Positions 17,087 through 27,052 of a stretch of 64,000 nucleotides of DNA are shown piece after piece. The notes under the pieces are model-generated. The model saw only the letters and a program-made list of their open reading frames with translations. It did no database searches and was not told where the DNA came from. Position 1 is the stretch's first letter. Every line of letters begins with the position of its first letter. This DNA comes from a virus, in IMG/VR virus record IMGVR_UViG_3300019487_000018, positions 124,001 through 188,000 of that record, one strand, 5' to 3'. The translations under genes and the position numbers were made by a program.

Positions 17087-19378
17087 ATGGCTGATTACAT
17101 CATTAACTTCACCGACCCTATGAATGGTTCGTTCCTCATCAAACCGATGACGACGAACGGACCAGCGTCTCCGGCAGCAGTTACACCCCTCGACCCACAA
17201 GCGACTTCAGCAAATACATCGATTGTTCTACTCGGTAAAGGGATGTTTGAATATGGCGAACGTGTGGCAGAATCGTTCGTTCATATGTTGGAACATTTCG
17301 CGTTTCCGACGCCCCCAGCATATCCGATTCAGGGTCAAATTTGGTTTGATAATGGAACTCCTGGTCTGTTCGTCTATGACGGTGCAGTATGGAATCCAAT
17401 TCTTGTTGGCAGTTTTCCGATTGCCGGCGATCTTGATATGGGTGGATTCAAGATCGAGAATCTTGGCGATCCTGATAGCGCCGACGATGCCGTTAACTTA
17501 GGATTTGCTGACACTCGATACGTGAACGTAACTGGTGATACAATGACAGGTACGTTGACTGTGTCGTCAGCAGACATCGTTTTGACAGGAGCAGGTTCGC
17601 AAATCACATTACCAAACGCACCTGTTGCTGCTACCGATGGTGTTAATAAAGCGTTTGTTGATGCATTGACTTTGGACAGTTTGGTAGATGTTATCATCAC
17701 GGTTCCTGTTCTTAACCAATTGTTGCGTTATAACGGTGTAAACTGGGTCAACGCAACAGTTCTCATTCCAAGTGTTCTTGATGATCTGTCTGATGTTGCG
17801 ATCACCGCTCCTGTTGTTGGTGATGTTCTGACATTCGACGGCTTGGTGTGGATTAACCAAGCGCCAGCTGCGTTTACAGATCGATATGTAACGGCTGGTG
17901 CAATGATCGGAACAACTCTGCAATTGTCGTTCTCAACAGCTGTCCCTTCACCAACGATCAACATTGCTGGCATTGCGCCGGACGGTCATACTCATCTTGC
18001 ACCACAGGTGCTGTACAACACGAATCAGCCAGACCCAACATGGGTCGGTCCACCACCAACATATCCGTATCCGTTCTACAACGACAGCTACCTACGCGAA
18101 TTGCTCATCACGACCGCAACGGGCTATCCAAATCCACAATTTCCGTATGGCCTCAACTTGCAGACAATCATCAACACAACCGACCAGGCTCTATATCAGC
18201 TTGTGGATATTGATCGACAGGAAATTCTGCAGGGGGATGGCGCAACATCGCTGTTTACGATGCGGGGCCAGTATTTGGTCGGTCGTAACAAAGTTAAGAT
18301 TTTCAACAACGGCGTCAAACAATACGCAAGCCAGCGCGCTGTTCTCAACGTGGAGTTCGAAACACAAGTAGCACCAATTCAATCAATTAACGTTGGATCT
18401 GATACTGGTCTTGCCGACGGTACGTATTCATTTGATATCATCGTCAATGGTACATTGTTCACAGGTGTTACTGCACCAACTGTTACTGTTGCAGAGGACA
18501 GGGACGTTACGGCAGTTGATGGAACAGGAGGACCGTTAGGTCCTCTCACCACGACCGGAACAACTTGGACGATTACCGATCCACTCGGCGATTTCGCTGA
18601 CACACTTGGAATAGGTACAATTTTCACTGTGACGGGAGCTGGTCCGGGTAGCGGCACCTACGTTGTTTTGACAGCAACGTGGGATGGAATTGGCGAGACA
18701 GACATCGTCATTGATCCGTCGGGTCTTGGAGTACCTGGCATGTTTACAACTATTCCAATTGGCACAACGGTCACGCTCGGTGTCACTACACTACGCAAAC
18801 CATACTACTTCCAACAACTAAAAGAAGATCTCGATGTTAGCTTTGTGGCCAATGCGATTCCGGCGATTGTGTCATTTTACAACAGCACTCTATCGTTCGA
18901 ATCAGAAGTTGTTGGAACCGGCTCGACTGTGTTTTATGTGCCCGTGGCGAATGACTTGTTTGACGAAATGCTAACAGCCGGTGTTGTAACTCCAGACTTT
19001 GTTTACTCGGGTAGTATGGTGAGTATTGACGCAGCTGACAACACTGTCAGCCCAGACGAGTTCCAAGTAATTGGTGATTACACTGGTGCCTTTCCAACTG
19101 GTGTTCGCTTCATTGTGTTCGGTTCTACAGGCAATGACAATGACGATGAATACGTCACAGTAGCCAACGCAACTTTTGCTGCCGGTTTTACAACAATCTA
19201 TGTGACCAACGGAGCGATTTCTGTCAACGAAGCAAGCGGCGCCGGTACGGGAGATATTTTCTTTGAGCGCACACTTGCATATGACGAAGTTGGTACACCG
19301 AATAACAATTCCGATCAAATTCAGTTCACTGTTGCACCAGCCACCGGTGATCTAATCGAAGTATTGATTGCACCATAA
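17087..19378 (+). CDS. Tail-fibre-type virion protein, 763 residues
   Basis: The N-terminal 110 residues (DYIINFTDPMNGSF, then NTSIVLLGKGMFEYGE, ending in QGQIWFD) match the module in the genes at 2728 and 19388. A fibre repeat follows (ADTRYVNVTGDTMTG). Near the C-terminus, NATFAAGFTTIYVTNG recurs in the protein at 27053, showing exchange of modules between fibre genes. The protein is poor in cysteine and rich in Thr, Val and Gly, as in trimeric beta-rich fibres. It is driven by a late promoter. Confidence 0.8.
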   Translation: MADYIINFTDPMNGSFLIKPMTTNGPASPAAVTPLDPQATSANTSIVLLGKGMFEYGERVAESFVHMLEHFAFPTPPAYPIQGQIWFDNGTPGLFVYDGAVWNPILVGSFPIAGDLDMGGFKIENLGDPDSADDAVNLGFADTRYVNVTGDTMTGTLTVSSADIVLTGAGSQITLPNAPVAATDGVNKAFVDALTLDSLVDVIITVPVLNQLLRYNGVNWVNATVLIPSVLDDLSDVAITAPVVGDVLTFDGLVWINQAPAAFTDRYVTAGAMIGTTLQLSFSTAVPSPTINIAGIAPDGHTHLAPQVLYNTNQPDPTWVGPPPTYPYPFYNDSYLRELLITTATGYPNPQFPYGLNLQTIINTTDQALYQLVDIDRQEILQGDGATSLFTMRGQYLVGRNKVKIFNNGVKQYASQRAVLNVEFETQVAPIQSINVGSDTGLADGTYSFDIIVNGTLFTGVTAPTVTVAEDRDVTAVDGTGGPLGPLTTTGTTWTITDPLGDFADTLGIGTIFTVTGAGPGSGTYVVLTATWDGIGETDIVIDPSGLGVPGMFTTIPIGTTVTLGVTTLRKPYYFQQLKEDLDVSFVANAIPAIVSFYNSTLSFESEVVGTGSTVFYVPVANDLFDEMLTAGVVTPDFVYSGSMVSIDAADNTVSPDEFQVIGDYTGAFPTGVRFIVFGSTGNDNDDEYVTVANATFAAGFTTIYVTNGAISVNEASGAGTGDIFFERTLAYDEVGTPNNNSDQIQFTVAPATGDLIEVLIAP

Positions 19379-19387
19379 GGATAGGTC

Positions 19388-22300
19388 ATGACATCATCAT
19401 TTGACATCATCAAAGCGGACGGTTCAACATTCACGATCTACGCGTTAGAAGGCGACGGCTCGAGCAATCTTTCACTCCCACGACAAGTACTCAGTGCGGT
19501 GCTGTCTGGTGGCGCAGGTGTAAACTACTTTGAACTTGGTGATGATCTCACGTACCGATTTGTACCAGGGTTCACCTTCAACGTTATCATTCTTGATCCA
19601 CTGTCCTTCCCACCGACCGCAAACGAAGGAACGTATACGGTCGTAACATCATCATATGTTGGGAACGTTACACGAGTTACAGTTGCTCAAACGATTCCTC
19701 GCGGATTCTTTACAATCAACGGAGTGACAATCGGTTCCCAAACATGGCGAATCAGTGGTAATCATGCTGCTGAATTTGGCGCTGGTACAAGTATCATTGT
19801 CACAAACAACTCTGGTAATGGGAACAGTGTATATACTGTTGTATCGGCAACGGTTGTTGGTCCGAATACTGAAATCGTAGTATTGCAAACAATTCCTGGT
19901 GCTTCAGCTGGTGTTGCCGTCGTACAATTTTTTGCGGCTCCTGTTTTCACACCTGCCACAACACTCGGAATTACTGCTGGTTTGTATGATATCCGTCTTG
20001 CTATCGACGGTGGTGCTTCCTCGATATATACAGTGACCGCCACGGGCACTGACACTATGGCGTCAATGGCTGCTCTTCTAACAACAATAACAGGTCTGAC
20101 TGTTACTGTTGCAAATAATTACTTCACATTTACAAGCGGTACAACAGGTACTGGTTCGTCTGTTGCTGTCGTAACACCAACTGCTGGCATAAATCCGGAC
20201 TTATTCGCTGCTATTGATATAGCAAAAACAGCAACACATACGTCCATTAGTACACAAGGCCGCGCTGCATCATCTGGTGATGGTTTACTAACTGTTAACT
20301 CCTACGACATTGTTGGCGTTGTTCCAGGTGTTGGAGGCACTTGGACTATAGCCGGCAACACCGCATCACGATTCCCGATTGGCTCTGGATTTGCCGTTTC
20401 TGGCAACTCTGCAGGGGATGGTAACTATTCTGTGGCATCAGCAACCAACGTTGGCGCAGACACGGATATTGTTGTCACGGCAACTATTCCATTGTTGTCC
20501 GACACGACAGGTGCAGTTCTTGTTGGAAACATTCCACTTGGTCATATTCAATATCACTTGACCGTTGCCGATGCTGGCATCAACACGTCGTTCGACCTGC
20601 TTGGTAAAGGAATGCCAAACTGGGGCGCAACATTCCAAGGTGACATTGTTCGAGCTCTTGAAAACCATGCCGCTTCAACGCCACCTGCAGCACCTATGTC
20701 TGGTCAATTATGGTATGACACTGGCGCAGCAACCTTGAATCTGTTTGCATCAACGATCTATGATATTGTTGCCGTCGACACCGTAGGTCCTGTATATGTG
20801 TGGACAATTTCTGGTAACCATGCTGCTACTTTCTCGACACTTAACGCTCGATTTGCAGTGTTTGGTAACACTGGTATCAATGAAGCAAACATCGCCGTTC
20901 CGGGCACATATTCCGCTTCGTCGGTGTATCAGATTTTGTCTGCTGTAAACGTTGGTCCAAACACAGAAATTACAATCAATACAACTGTATCTCCTCCTCT
21001 TTCAAACTCGATCCCAAGCGATGCAACCGGTGACGGTAAGTTATATTTGATGAGTGATTGGCACGAAATTGCGTTGACGGAGAATGTTCTAACGTTAGAT
21101 TGGAAAAATTCTGTCCGCGCAGCAACAACAGCAGCACTGCCAGCAGTGACATACAACAACGGACTTTCAGGTGTTGGTGCAACACTTACAGCAACCGCTA
21201 ACGGTGCTCTCCCCGCACAGGACGGTGTTTCTCTTGCTTTGAACGAACGATTGTTGGTTAAGAATCAAGCAAGCGGACTGCAAAATGGTATCTATACCGT
21301 AACACAACTCGGCGATGGCGGCAATCCTTTCATTCTCACACGAGCTGTAGATGCTGATACAAATGCTGATGTAACAGCTGGAATGGCGATGGTTATTGAA
21401 GAGGGAGCAACATATAATGATGCAGCTTTCTTCTTGGGAACAAACAATCCAATCACCGTCGGCACAACCGCATTGATGTTTGTTCAGTTGACAGCATCAA
21501 TTGCTGCGCCAGTCAATGAGATTGTTTACGGCACTGGCGTCGGTGTGACATCTGAGGCAGATTTCACGTGGGATCCGACGACAGACACCTTGATGCTTGG
21601 AGGTGTTGGTGATTTAGGCACAATTACTAACGGTGATGGTGGAACAATTGAATTCGACGCTGGCGTGATTCGCCTAACGGGCGACAACGGCGATTTCATC
21701 GAAATTGGCGCAAGTATCAATCTTACCGGTGTTGCAGGCACAACCGGTTCAACAATCACAATTGCAGCCGGAGATTCGTCCGTTGCTGCTGGCGGAACAG
21801 TTGCCATTGTTGGTGGTGATGCAACACTTGTTGCAGGTGGTCCTGTAACGATTACAGGTGGTACTGGTGGTACAAGTCTTGGTACCGGCACTGGTGGTGC
21901 TGTATCGATTACTGGTGGTACAGCAGGCGCTAACTTGACAAATGGTGGCGCTGTCAATATCCGAGGTGGTTCAGGTGGTGTAGTTGGCGTTAGTGGTGGT
22001 GGTGCTGTTAACATCACTGCGGGTGATGGTGTCGGAGCAACCGGAGGCGGCGGTGGTTCTGTCGTACTTACTGGTGGTACGCCAACCATTCTTGGTATTG
22101 GAGGTGGCGTTTTAATTCAAGGAGCACAAGGTCTTGGCCTTGGAAATGGCAGCGGTGGTGTTGTACTTGTTGGTGCTAATGGTGCTGTAGCAGGCGGTAA
22201 CGGTGGCTCTATTTCGATTACAGCTGGCACAGCAACAAGTGTATTCACAGCCGGAACTCTCTCTTTGACAGCAGGCGGTGGGGGAACAACAACGGTCGGT

Positions 22301-23722
22301 GGTGCAGTAACAATCACTGGTGGTCCAGGCGGTACAGTGTCAGGCACTGGCGGTGCAGTAACAATCACTGGTGGTATACCAACAAGTGGTGCCGGTGGTG
22401 CGGTAACACTACAAGGTGCTAACTCAGCAACTGGTTTCCAAGGAGGCAATGCAACACTGCAAGGTGGACGAGGTGGTTCAACCAATACCGGTGGAAACGC
22501 TGTAATCACAGGCGGCCTTGGTGGTACGACAAGTGGTGCAGGTGGCAACGTTCTCATCACTGGTGGTACACCAACAAGTGGTGCAGGTGGCCTTGTCGTC
22601 ATAGCAGCCGGTAACGCAACTGGTTCAGCAACTGGTGGAGATGCTTCGCTAGCGGGTGGTACAGGTGGTACAACCGGCACTGCCGGAACTGTAACAATCA
22701 TTGGCGGTGCAGGTGGATCAACTTCAGGCAACGGTGGTAGTGCTACTCTTCGTGGTGGATCTCCGAGCAACGGTAACGGTGGTAGTGTTATTATTCTTGG
22801 TGCAACAGCAGCGGGAACTGGTGCTGGAGGCGATGTATCGATTACAGGTGGCAACGCATCGACAACCGGCGAAGGTGGTGACATCACACTCACAGCGGGC
22901 AACGGTGCTACATCAAGAGGTGGCATTGTTACTCTCAACGGTGGTACAAATCCATTTGCTGGCACCGTCAATGCCATCTCAATCAACGGAGGATCAGCAA
23001 CAAATGCTGGTTCTCTTGGAAACGCTGTTCAAATCAACGGTGGCTCACATACAACCAATCAAGGTGGTACGGTAAGCCTTACTGGTGGCACAGGTGGTAC
23101 ATCTGGAACAGGTGGAACCGTAAGTTTGACAGGTGGTACACCTGGTTCAACGTCAACAGGTGGTGCGATATCGATTGCTGGCGGTCCTGGTGGATCGACA
23201 TCCGGTGCAGGTGGATCAATTACACTTATAGGTGGTATTCCGACTGATGGAAACGGCGGAAGTATCACAATCACTGGTCGAAATGCCGTTGGTACAAACC
23301 GTGACGGTGGTAACGTCACACTTACACCTGGCACTGCAACAGGCTCAGGAACAGCTGGTAGAGTGATTATCAATGGTCCTGCTAAGCTTGGACCATTTGC
23401 TGAAACGTTTGCAAGTCCATCAATTTCTGCTGGTACGTTGACATTGGATCTCACCACAGCAAATACGTTTAGTGTGTCACTGAACCAAAACATTACCACA
23501 CTCAATATCAACAATCCACAAGCATCAAGTGCACATGGCTTTTCAATCATCTTCACAGCTGACGGAACATTGCGAACAATTACATGGCCGGGTAGTGTCA
23601 AGTGGGCAGGAGGTACTGCACCAACCATGACTGCGACAGCAGGAAAGGTTGATATTTTGACATTCTTTACGGTTGATGGTGGAACTAACTGGTACGGTGT
23701 GGTCTCCGGTCAAAACTTTTAA
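19388..23722 (+). CDS. Giant glycine-repeat fibre/adhesin, 1444 residues
   Basis: The first 450 residues hold beta-rich repeats (YTVV modules) and a copy of the shared fibre module near residue 400 (NTSFDLLGKGMPNWG, MSGQLWYD). Residues 620-720 contain a common fibre domain (NERLLVKNQASGLQNGIY). Residues 790-1320 are an array of short GG-x-V-x-I-x-GG units, expected to stack as a glycine-rich beta solenoid or polyglycine bundle. The C-terminal 110 residues (VSLNQNITTLNI ... ITWPGSVKWAGGTAPT ... ILTFFTVDGG) match a recurrent distal fibre domain. It is probably a host-contacting fibre or adhesin. Confidence 0.85.
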   Translation: MTSSFDIIKADGSTFTIYALEGDGSSNLSLPRQVLSAVLSGGAGVNYFELGDDLTYRFVPGFTFNVIILDPLSFPPTANEGTYTVVTSSYVGNVTRVTVAQTIPRGFFTINGVTIGSQTWRISGNHAAEFGAGTSIIVTNNSGNGNSVYTVVSATVVGPNTEIVVLQTIPGASAGVAVVQFFAAPVFTPATTLGITAGLYDIRLAIDGGASSIYTVTATGTDTMASMAALLTTITGLTVTVANNYFTFTSGTTGTGSSVAVVTPTAGINPDLFAAIDIAKTATHTSISTQGRAASSGDGLLTVNSYDIVGVVPGVGGTWTIAGNTASRFPIGSGFAVSGNSAGDGNYSVASATNVGADTDIVVTATIPLLSDTTGAVLVGNIPLGHIQYHLTVADAGINTSFDLLGKGMPNWGATFQGDIVRALENHAASTPPAAPMSGQLWYDTGAATLNLFASTIYDIVAVDTVGPVYVWTISGNHAATFSTLNARFAVFGNTGINEANIAVPGTYSASSVYQILSAVNVGPNTEITINTTVSPPLSNSIPSDATGDGKLYLMSDWHEIALTENVLTLDWKNSVRAATTAALPAVTYNNGLSGVGATLTATANGALPAQDGVSLALNERLLVKNQASGLQNGIYTVTQLGDGGNPFILTRAVDADTNADVTAGMAMVIEEGATYNDAAFFLGTNNPITVGTTALMFVQLTASIAAPVNEIVYGTGVGVTSEADFTWDPTTDTLMLGGVGDLGTITNGDGGTIEFDAGVIRLTGDNGDFIEIGASINLTGVAGTTGSTITIAAGDSSVAAGGTVAIVGGDATLVAGGPVTITGGTGGTSLGTGTGGAVSITGGTAGANLTNGGAVNIRGGSGGVVGVSGGGAVNITAGDGVGATGGGGGSVVLTGGTPTILGIGGGVLIQGAQGLGLGNGSGGVVLVGANGAVAGGNGGSISITAGTATSVFTAGTLSLTAGGGGTTTVGGAVTITGGPGGTVSGTGGAVTITGGIPTSGAGGAVTLQGANSATGFQGGNATLQGGRGGSTNTGGNAVITGGLGGTTSGAGGNVLITGGTPTSGAGGLVVIAAGNATGSATGGDASLAGGTGGTTGTAGTVTIIGGAGGSTSGNGGSATLRGGSPSNGNGGSVIILGATAAGTGAGGDVSITGGNASTTGEGGDITLTAGNGATSRGGIVTLNGGTNPFAGTVNAISINGGSATNAGSLGNAVQINGGSHTTNQGGTVSLTGGTGGTSGTGGTVSLTGGTPGSTSTGGAISIAGGPGGSTSGAGGSITLIGGIPTDGNGGSITITGRNAVGTNRDGGNVTLTPGTATGSGTAGRVIINGPAKLGPFAETFASPSISAGTLTLDLTTANTFSVSLNQNITTLNINNPQASSAHGFSIIFTADGTLRTITWPGSVKWAGGTAPTMTATAGKVDILTFFTVDGGTNWYGVVSGQNF
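21750..23350 (+). repeat. Coding tandem array of GG-x-V-x-I-x-GG units
   Basis: Dozens of imperfect units of about 13-22 codons, each with a GGT-GGT pair and a hydrophobic strand such as AVTITGG. The repeats make long open frames on the opposite strand that should not be read as genes. Repeat number is a likely hot spot for recombination. Confidence 0.75.
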
Positions 23723-23731
23723 TGGTGTAGC

Positions 23732-25957
23732 ATGACAATTGCTCGGTCATTCTTCAGGCAGGCTACAGGAAATTTACAGGGAGCAATGTTGTTTGGCTGG
23801 GGAAATGCTACCACAGCAGAAACAGGCACTGGTCTGGGATCAATCACAGGCATATTTGGTCAGTGGGCAATGGCACCAATTTTTCCAATTGATAATCTTA
23901 GTTGGAACACATTGAGTGTCGGTGCTGCACACACCCTTGGAATTAAATCAGACGGCACGTTGTGGGCGTGGGGTGAAAATACAAACGGAGCACTTGGTGA
24001 TGGAACTATAACATCAAGATCGTCCCCTGTGCAAATTGGAACGTCAAGTTGGTTATCTGTTAGTGCTGGTAATGCTAATAGTTTCGGTATTCGTCTTGAC
24101 GGTGCATTATTCGCCTGGGGGACAAACACAAGTGGTCATCTAGGTACCGGCAACACAACAAACTTTTCATCGCCAGTGCAAATTGGAACATCAAGTTGGT
24201 CAATGGTTAGTTCTGGTGAACTTTGGACTGCTGCACTTCGCAGTGATGGAGTTTTGTTTACCTGGGGCAACGCTGGAGACGGTAAACTCGGTGACGGAAC
24301 AATCACTAGTAAATCATCGCCCGTTCAAATCGGTGCATCAGTCTGGACGTCAGTTAGTGCTGGTTCACACCACGGTGCATCTATTCGCTCAGATGGAGCT
24401 TTATTCACATGGGGTCGAGGCGTAAACGGACAACTAGGTGACGGAACGTCGGTTAGTAAGTCATCGCCAGTGCAAATCGGAACATCAAGTTGGAGCATAG
24501 TAGACGCTGGTCAAGATCACACAATGGGCATTAAAATAGATGCAACGCTTTGGGCTTGGGGTGCAGGCACAAACGGAAAACTTGGTGATGGAACAACCGT
24601 TTCTAAATCTTCCCCTGTTCAAATTGGTACGTCTAGTTGGAATGCTGTTGCGGCTGGTCGTGAATTCACTTTCGCTATACGGTTAGATGGTATGCTGTTT
24701 TCTTGGGGTGAAAACGATAGTGGTTTGCCTGGACAACTTGCGAATTTGACATTCACAAACACTTCCTCCCCTGTTCAAGTTGCTTCAACAGCTAGTTGGA
24801 CAATGGTGTCGACTGCTAGAACGACAAATGGAAACTCAGGCATGACTGGTGGAAAACGAACTAACGGTCAAATTTACATTTTTGGTAACGGTCCTGGTGG
24901 TGAGGAATTCGGATTCACCTATTGGGTCCCTGCTACTATTAGTCAAACACTGCCGTATCCATCCGCCTATGCTGAACATCCAACATCTAGTGCACAAGCA
25001 CGAAGCTGGAGTGTGATCAGCTCCGGTGACAACTGGAGTGTTGGCATTCGTTCTGATGGTAGTCTTTGGTCGTGGGGGACAAACACTAACGGGCAACTTG
25101 GAAATGGAACAACCGCTGCTACGTGGCCGCCTACACAAATCGGTGCGTCTAGTTGGACTGCTATAGCGGCTGGACCGAGTCATGTAGTTGCCATTCGTTC
25201 GGATGGTGGATTGTTTACCTGGGGTGCTAACGGTCAGGGACAACTTGGTGATGGATCAACAACAGCAAGATCCTCACCAGCTCAAGTTGGTACTGAGAGT
25301 TGGGTTGTTGTTACTGCTGGAGGACATGGAACATTCGGTCATTTCTCTGGTGGCATAAGGGTTGGTGGAGCCTTGTTTATGTGGGGCAGAAACAGCGAAG
25401 GTGCACTTGGTGATGGCACAACAACAAACAAATCGTCACCTGTGCAAATTGGAACATCGAGTTGGAATGCTGTTGCTACTGGTGATTTCCACACGGTTGC
25501 AATTCGATCAGGCGGCTCACTATTTGCATGGGGATTTAACGGCAGTGGACAAGTTGGTGATGGATCAACAACAAACAGATCATCTCCTGTGCAAATTGGA
25601 ACATCGAGTTGGAATGCTGTTGCAGCAGGCGAATCATTTACTGCTGCAATCCGAAACGGAGGTAATATTTTCACATGGGGCAACGGTGGAAATGGTCGTC
25701 TTGGTGATGGAACTATCGTTTCCAAGTCATCACCTGTGCAGATCGGAACCTCGGTGTGGACACAGATTACGACCGGTTTCGCATATGTGCTTGCTATACG
25801 AAGCGACAACGCTCTCTTTGCATGGGGCAACAACGCAAGCGGACAACTTGGTGATGGAACGGTCACAAGCAGATCGTCCCCTGTACAGATTGGTTCTTCC
25901 TACCAATGGTCAAGAATTTCCGGTGGTATTGATAGTTCGCTTGCCGTTGCAACTTAA
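23732..25957 (+). CDS. RCC1-repeat (beta-propeller) virion-associated protein
   Basis: This is a 741-residue protein made of about 12-13 RCC1-like repeats. Each has LGDGT, SSPVQIG-SSW, a VSAG-H or VAAG segment, a GIRSDG or AIRSDG segment and LFAWG-N. RCC1 repeats form seven-bladed propellers, so this length would give two propellers. The protein starts directly after the glycine-repeat fibre gene and before a glycosyltransferase, and so is probably displayed on the virion as a binding domain. A short N-terminal region precedes the repeats. No signal peptide is present. Confidence 0.85.
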   Translation: MTIARSFFRQATGNLQGAMLFGWGNATTAETGTGLGSITGIFGQWAMAPIFPIDNLSWNTLSVGAAHTLGIKSDGTLWAWGENTNGALGDGTITSRSSPVQIGTSSWLSVSAGNANSFGIRLDGALFAWGTNTSGHLGTGNTTNFSSPVQIGTSSWSMVSSGELWTAALRSDGVLFTWGNAGDGKLGDGTITSKSSPVQIGASVWTSVSAGSHHGASIRSDGALFTWGRGVNGQLGDGTSVSKSSPVQIGTSSWSIVDAGQDHTMGIKIDATLWAWGAGTNGKLGDGTTVSKSSPVQIGTSSWNAVAAGREFTFAIRLDGMLFSWGENDSGLPGQLANLTFTNTSSPVQVASTASWTMVSTARTTNGNSGMTGGKRTNGQIYIFGNGPGGEEFGFTYWVPATISQTLPYPSAYAEHPTSSAQARSWSVISSGDNWSVGIRSDGSLWSWGTNTNGQLGNGTTAATWPPTQIGASSWTAIAAGPSHVVAIRSDGGLFTWGANGQGQLGDGSTTARSSPAQVGTESWVVVTAGGHGTFGHFSGGIRVGGALFMWGRNSEGALGDGTTTNKSSPVQIGTSSWNAVATGDFHTVAIRSGGSLFAWGFNGSGQVGDGSTTNRSSPVQIGTSSWNAVAAGESFTAAIRNGGNIFTWGNGGNGRLGDGTIVSKSSPVQIGTSVWTQITTGFAYVLAIRSDNALFAWGNNASGQLGDGTVTSRSSPVQIGSSYQWSRISGGIDSSLAVAT

Positions 25958-25971
25958 ATTGTGTAGGCTGT

Positions 25972-27042
25972 TTGAAAAACAACTACAACCCTATGCACCC
26001 CATTGACAAACAACTTGATCACATGCTTCACGGACGTTTTGGACGTGGATGGCAAATTTCAGAAAACCTCGACAAAACAATGCCCGATGATGCACGACAT
26101 CTGTTTAATCGAGGTTGGTTCCTACTCAATCAAGGGAAATTTCAAGAAGGCTATCAGACTCTCGAAGCTGGTCGCTTTTTGAATGTCTACGGTTCTGGAC
26201 ATATAGGCACACAAAAACCAATCTGGAATCCTGCAGAAATGTCCCTCGCAGGGAAACGTGTGATTCTGGCTCTCGAGGGCGGCTATGGTGATGAGTTAAT
26301 CAATATTCGATTTGCAACACCACTTGCGGAGCGAGGTGCAACTGTTATAGTTCGTGCAAGTGAAGCGGTCCATTGTTTGATTAAACGTGTCAAGGGCGTT
26401 TCGGAAATTATTACACCTTATCAAGTTCGAGATGTTCATCACGATTGTTGGATTCCTGGATTCAGTGCTGCTTGGTTGCTCGGTTACGATTACTCAACCT
26501 TGATCAATGCTCCGTACCTTACACCACATCCTCAATCGGTTGAAATTTGGAAGAACGTGATTAAAACCGATAAACTCAAAGTTGGCATTCGATGGAGCGG
26601 AAATCCAAAGTTTGAACATCAGCAATTCCGTCGGTTTCCTGTTGAACCTCTACTTGCATTGTCTGCATACCAAAACGCACAGTTATACAGTCTTCAACGT
26701 GATAATGACTTGTTGGACCTTCCGAACAACATTGTCGATTTGCAACACTTGTTAATATCGTGGGAAGACACAACTGCTGCAATTGCGAATATGGATTTGG
26801 TGATCTCCTCGTGCACAGCAGTCGCTCATCTTGCGGCAGCAATGGGTAAACCAACATGGGTTCTTGTTCCAATTCTACCGTATCACATCTGGACATATAA
26901 AGCACCAGAATCACGTTCTTCTCCATGGTATGGAGACAACGTTCGGCTTTTCCGACAAGCAAAGTATGAGTCGTGGGAAAAGCCGTTTAAGATGCTACAC
27001 AAGCAGTTTGGCCAATGGATAAATACGACGAAATCCTCATAG
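25972..27042 (+). CDS. GT9-like glycosyltransferase with TPR-like N-terminus
   Basis: This is a 356-residue protein from a TTG start; an ATG at 25993 is an alternative. Residues 40-70 look like a tetratricopeptide unit (HLFNRGWFLLNQGKFQEG). The C-terminal half has VGIRWSGNP, then DTTAAIANMDLVISSCTAVAHLAAAMGKP and a WVLVP strand, the pattern of heptosyltransferase/GT9-like enzymes that use nucleotide sugars. It lies among fibre genes, so glycosylation of a virion protein is a reasonable guess. The sugar and acceptor are unknown. Confidence 0.75.
   Translation: MKNNYNPMHPIDKQLDHMLHGRFGRGWQISENLDKTMPDDARHLFNRGWFLLNQGKFQEGYQTLEAGRFLNVYGSGHIGTQKPIWNPAEMSLAGKRVILALEGGYGDELINIRFATPLAERGATVIVRASEAVHCLIKRVKGVSEIITPYQVRDVHHDCWIPGFSAAWLLGYDYSTLINAPYLTPHPQSVEIWKNVIKTDKLKVGIRWSGNPKFEHQQFRRFPVEPLLALSAYQNAQLYSLQRDNDLLDLPNNIVDLQHLLISWEDTTAAIANMDLVISSCTAVAHLAAAMGKPTWVLVPILPYHIWTYKAPESRSSPWYGDNVRLFRQAKYESWEKPFKMLHKQFGQWINTTKSS
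27018..27025 (+). promoter_or_regulatory. T4-type late promoter (GATAAATA)
   Basis: GATAAATA lies inside the end of the glycosyltransferase gene and ends 27 bases before the ATG at 27053, the spacing seen for other late promoters here. Confidence 0.6.
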
Positions 27043-27052
27043 GCTGACCATT

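Noticed and set aside
21526-22986. Long minus-strand open frames rich in Pro, Val and Thr
   Set aside because: They are the antisense of the glycine-repeat array; GGT codons read backwards as ACC and kept open by the repeat. No ribosome sites.
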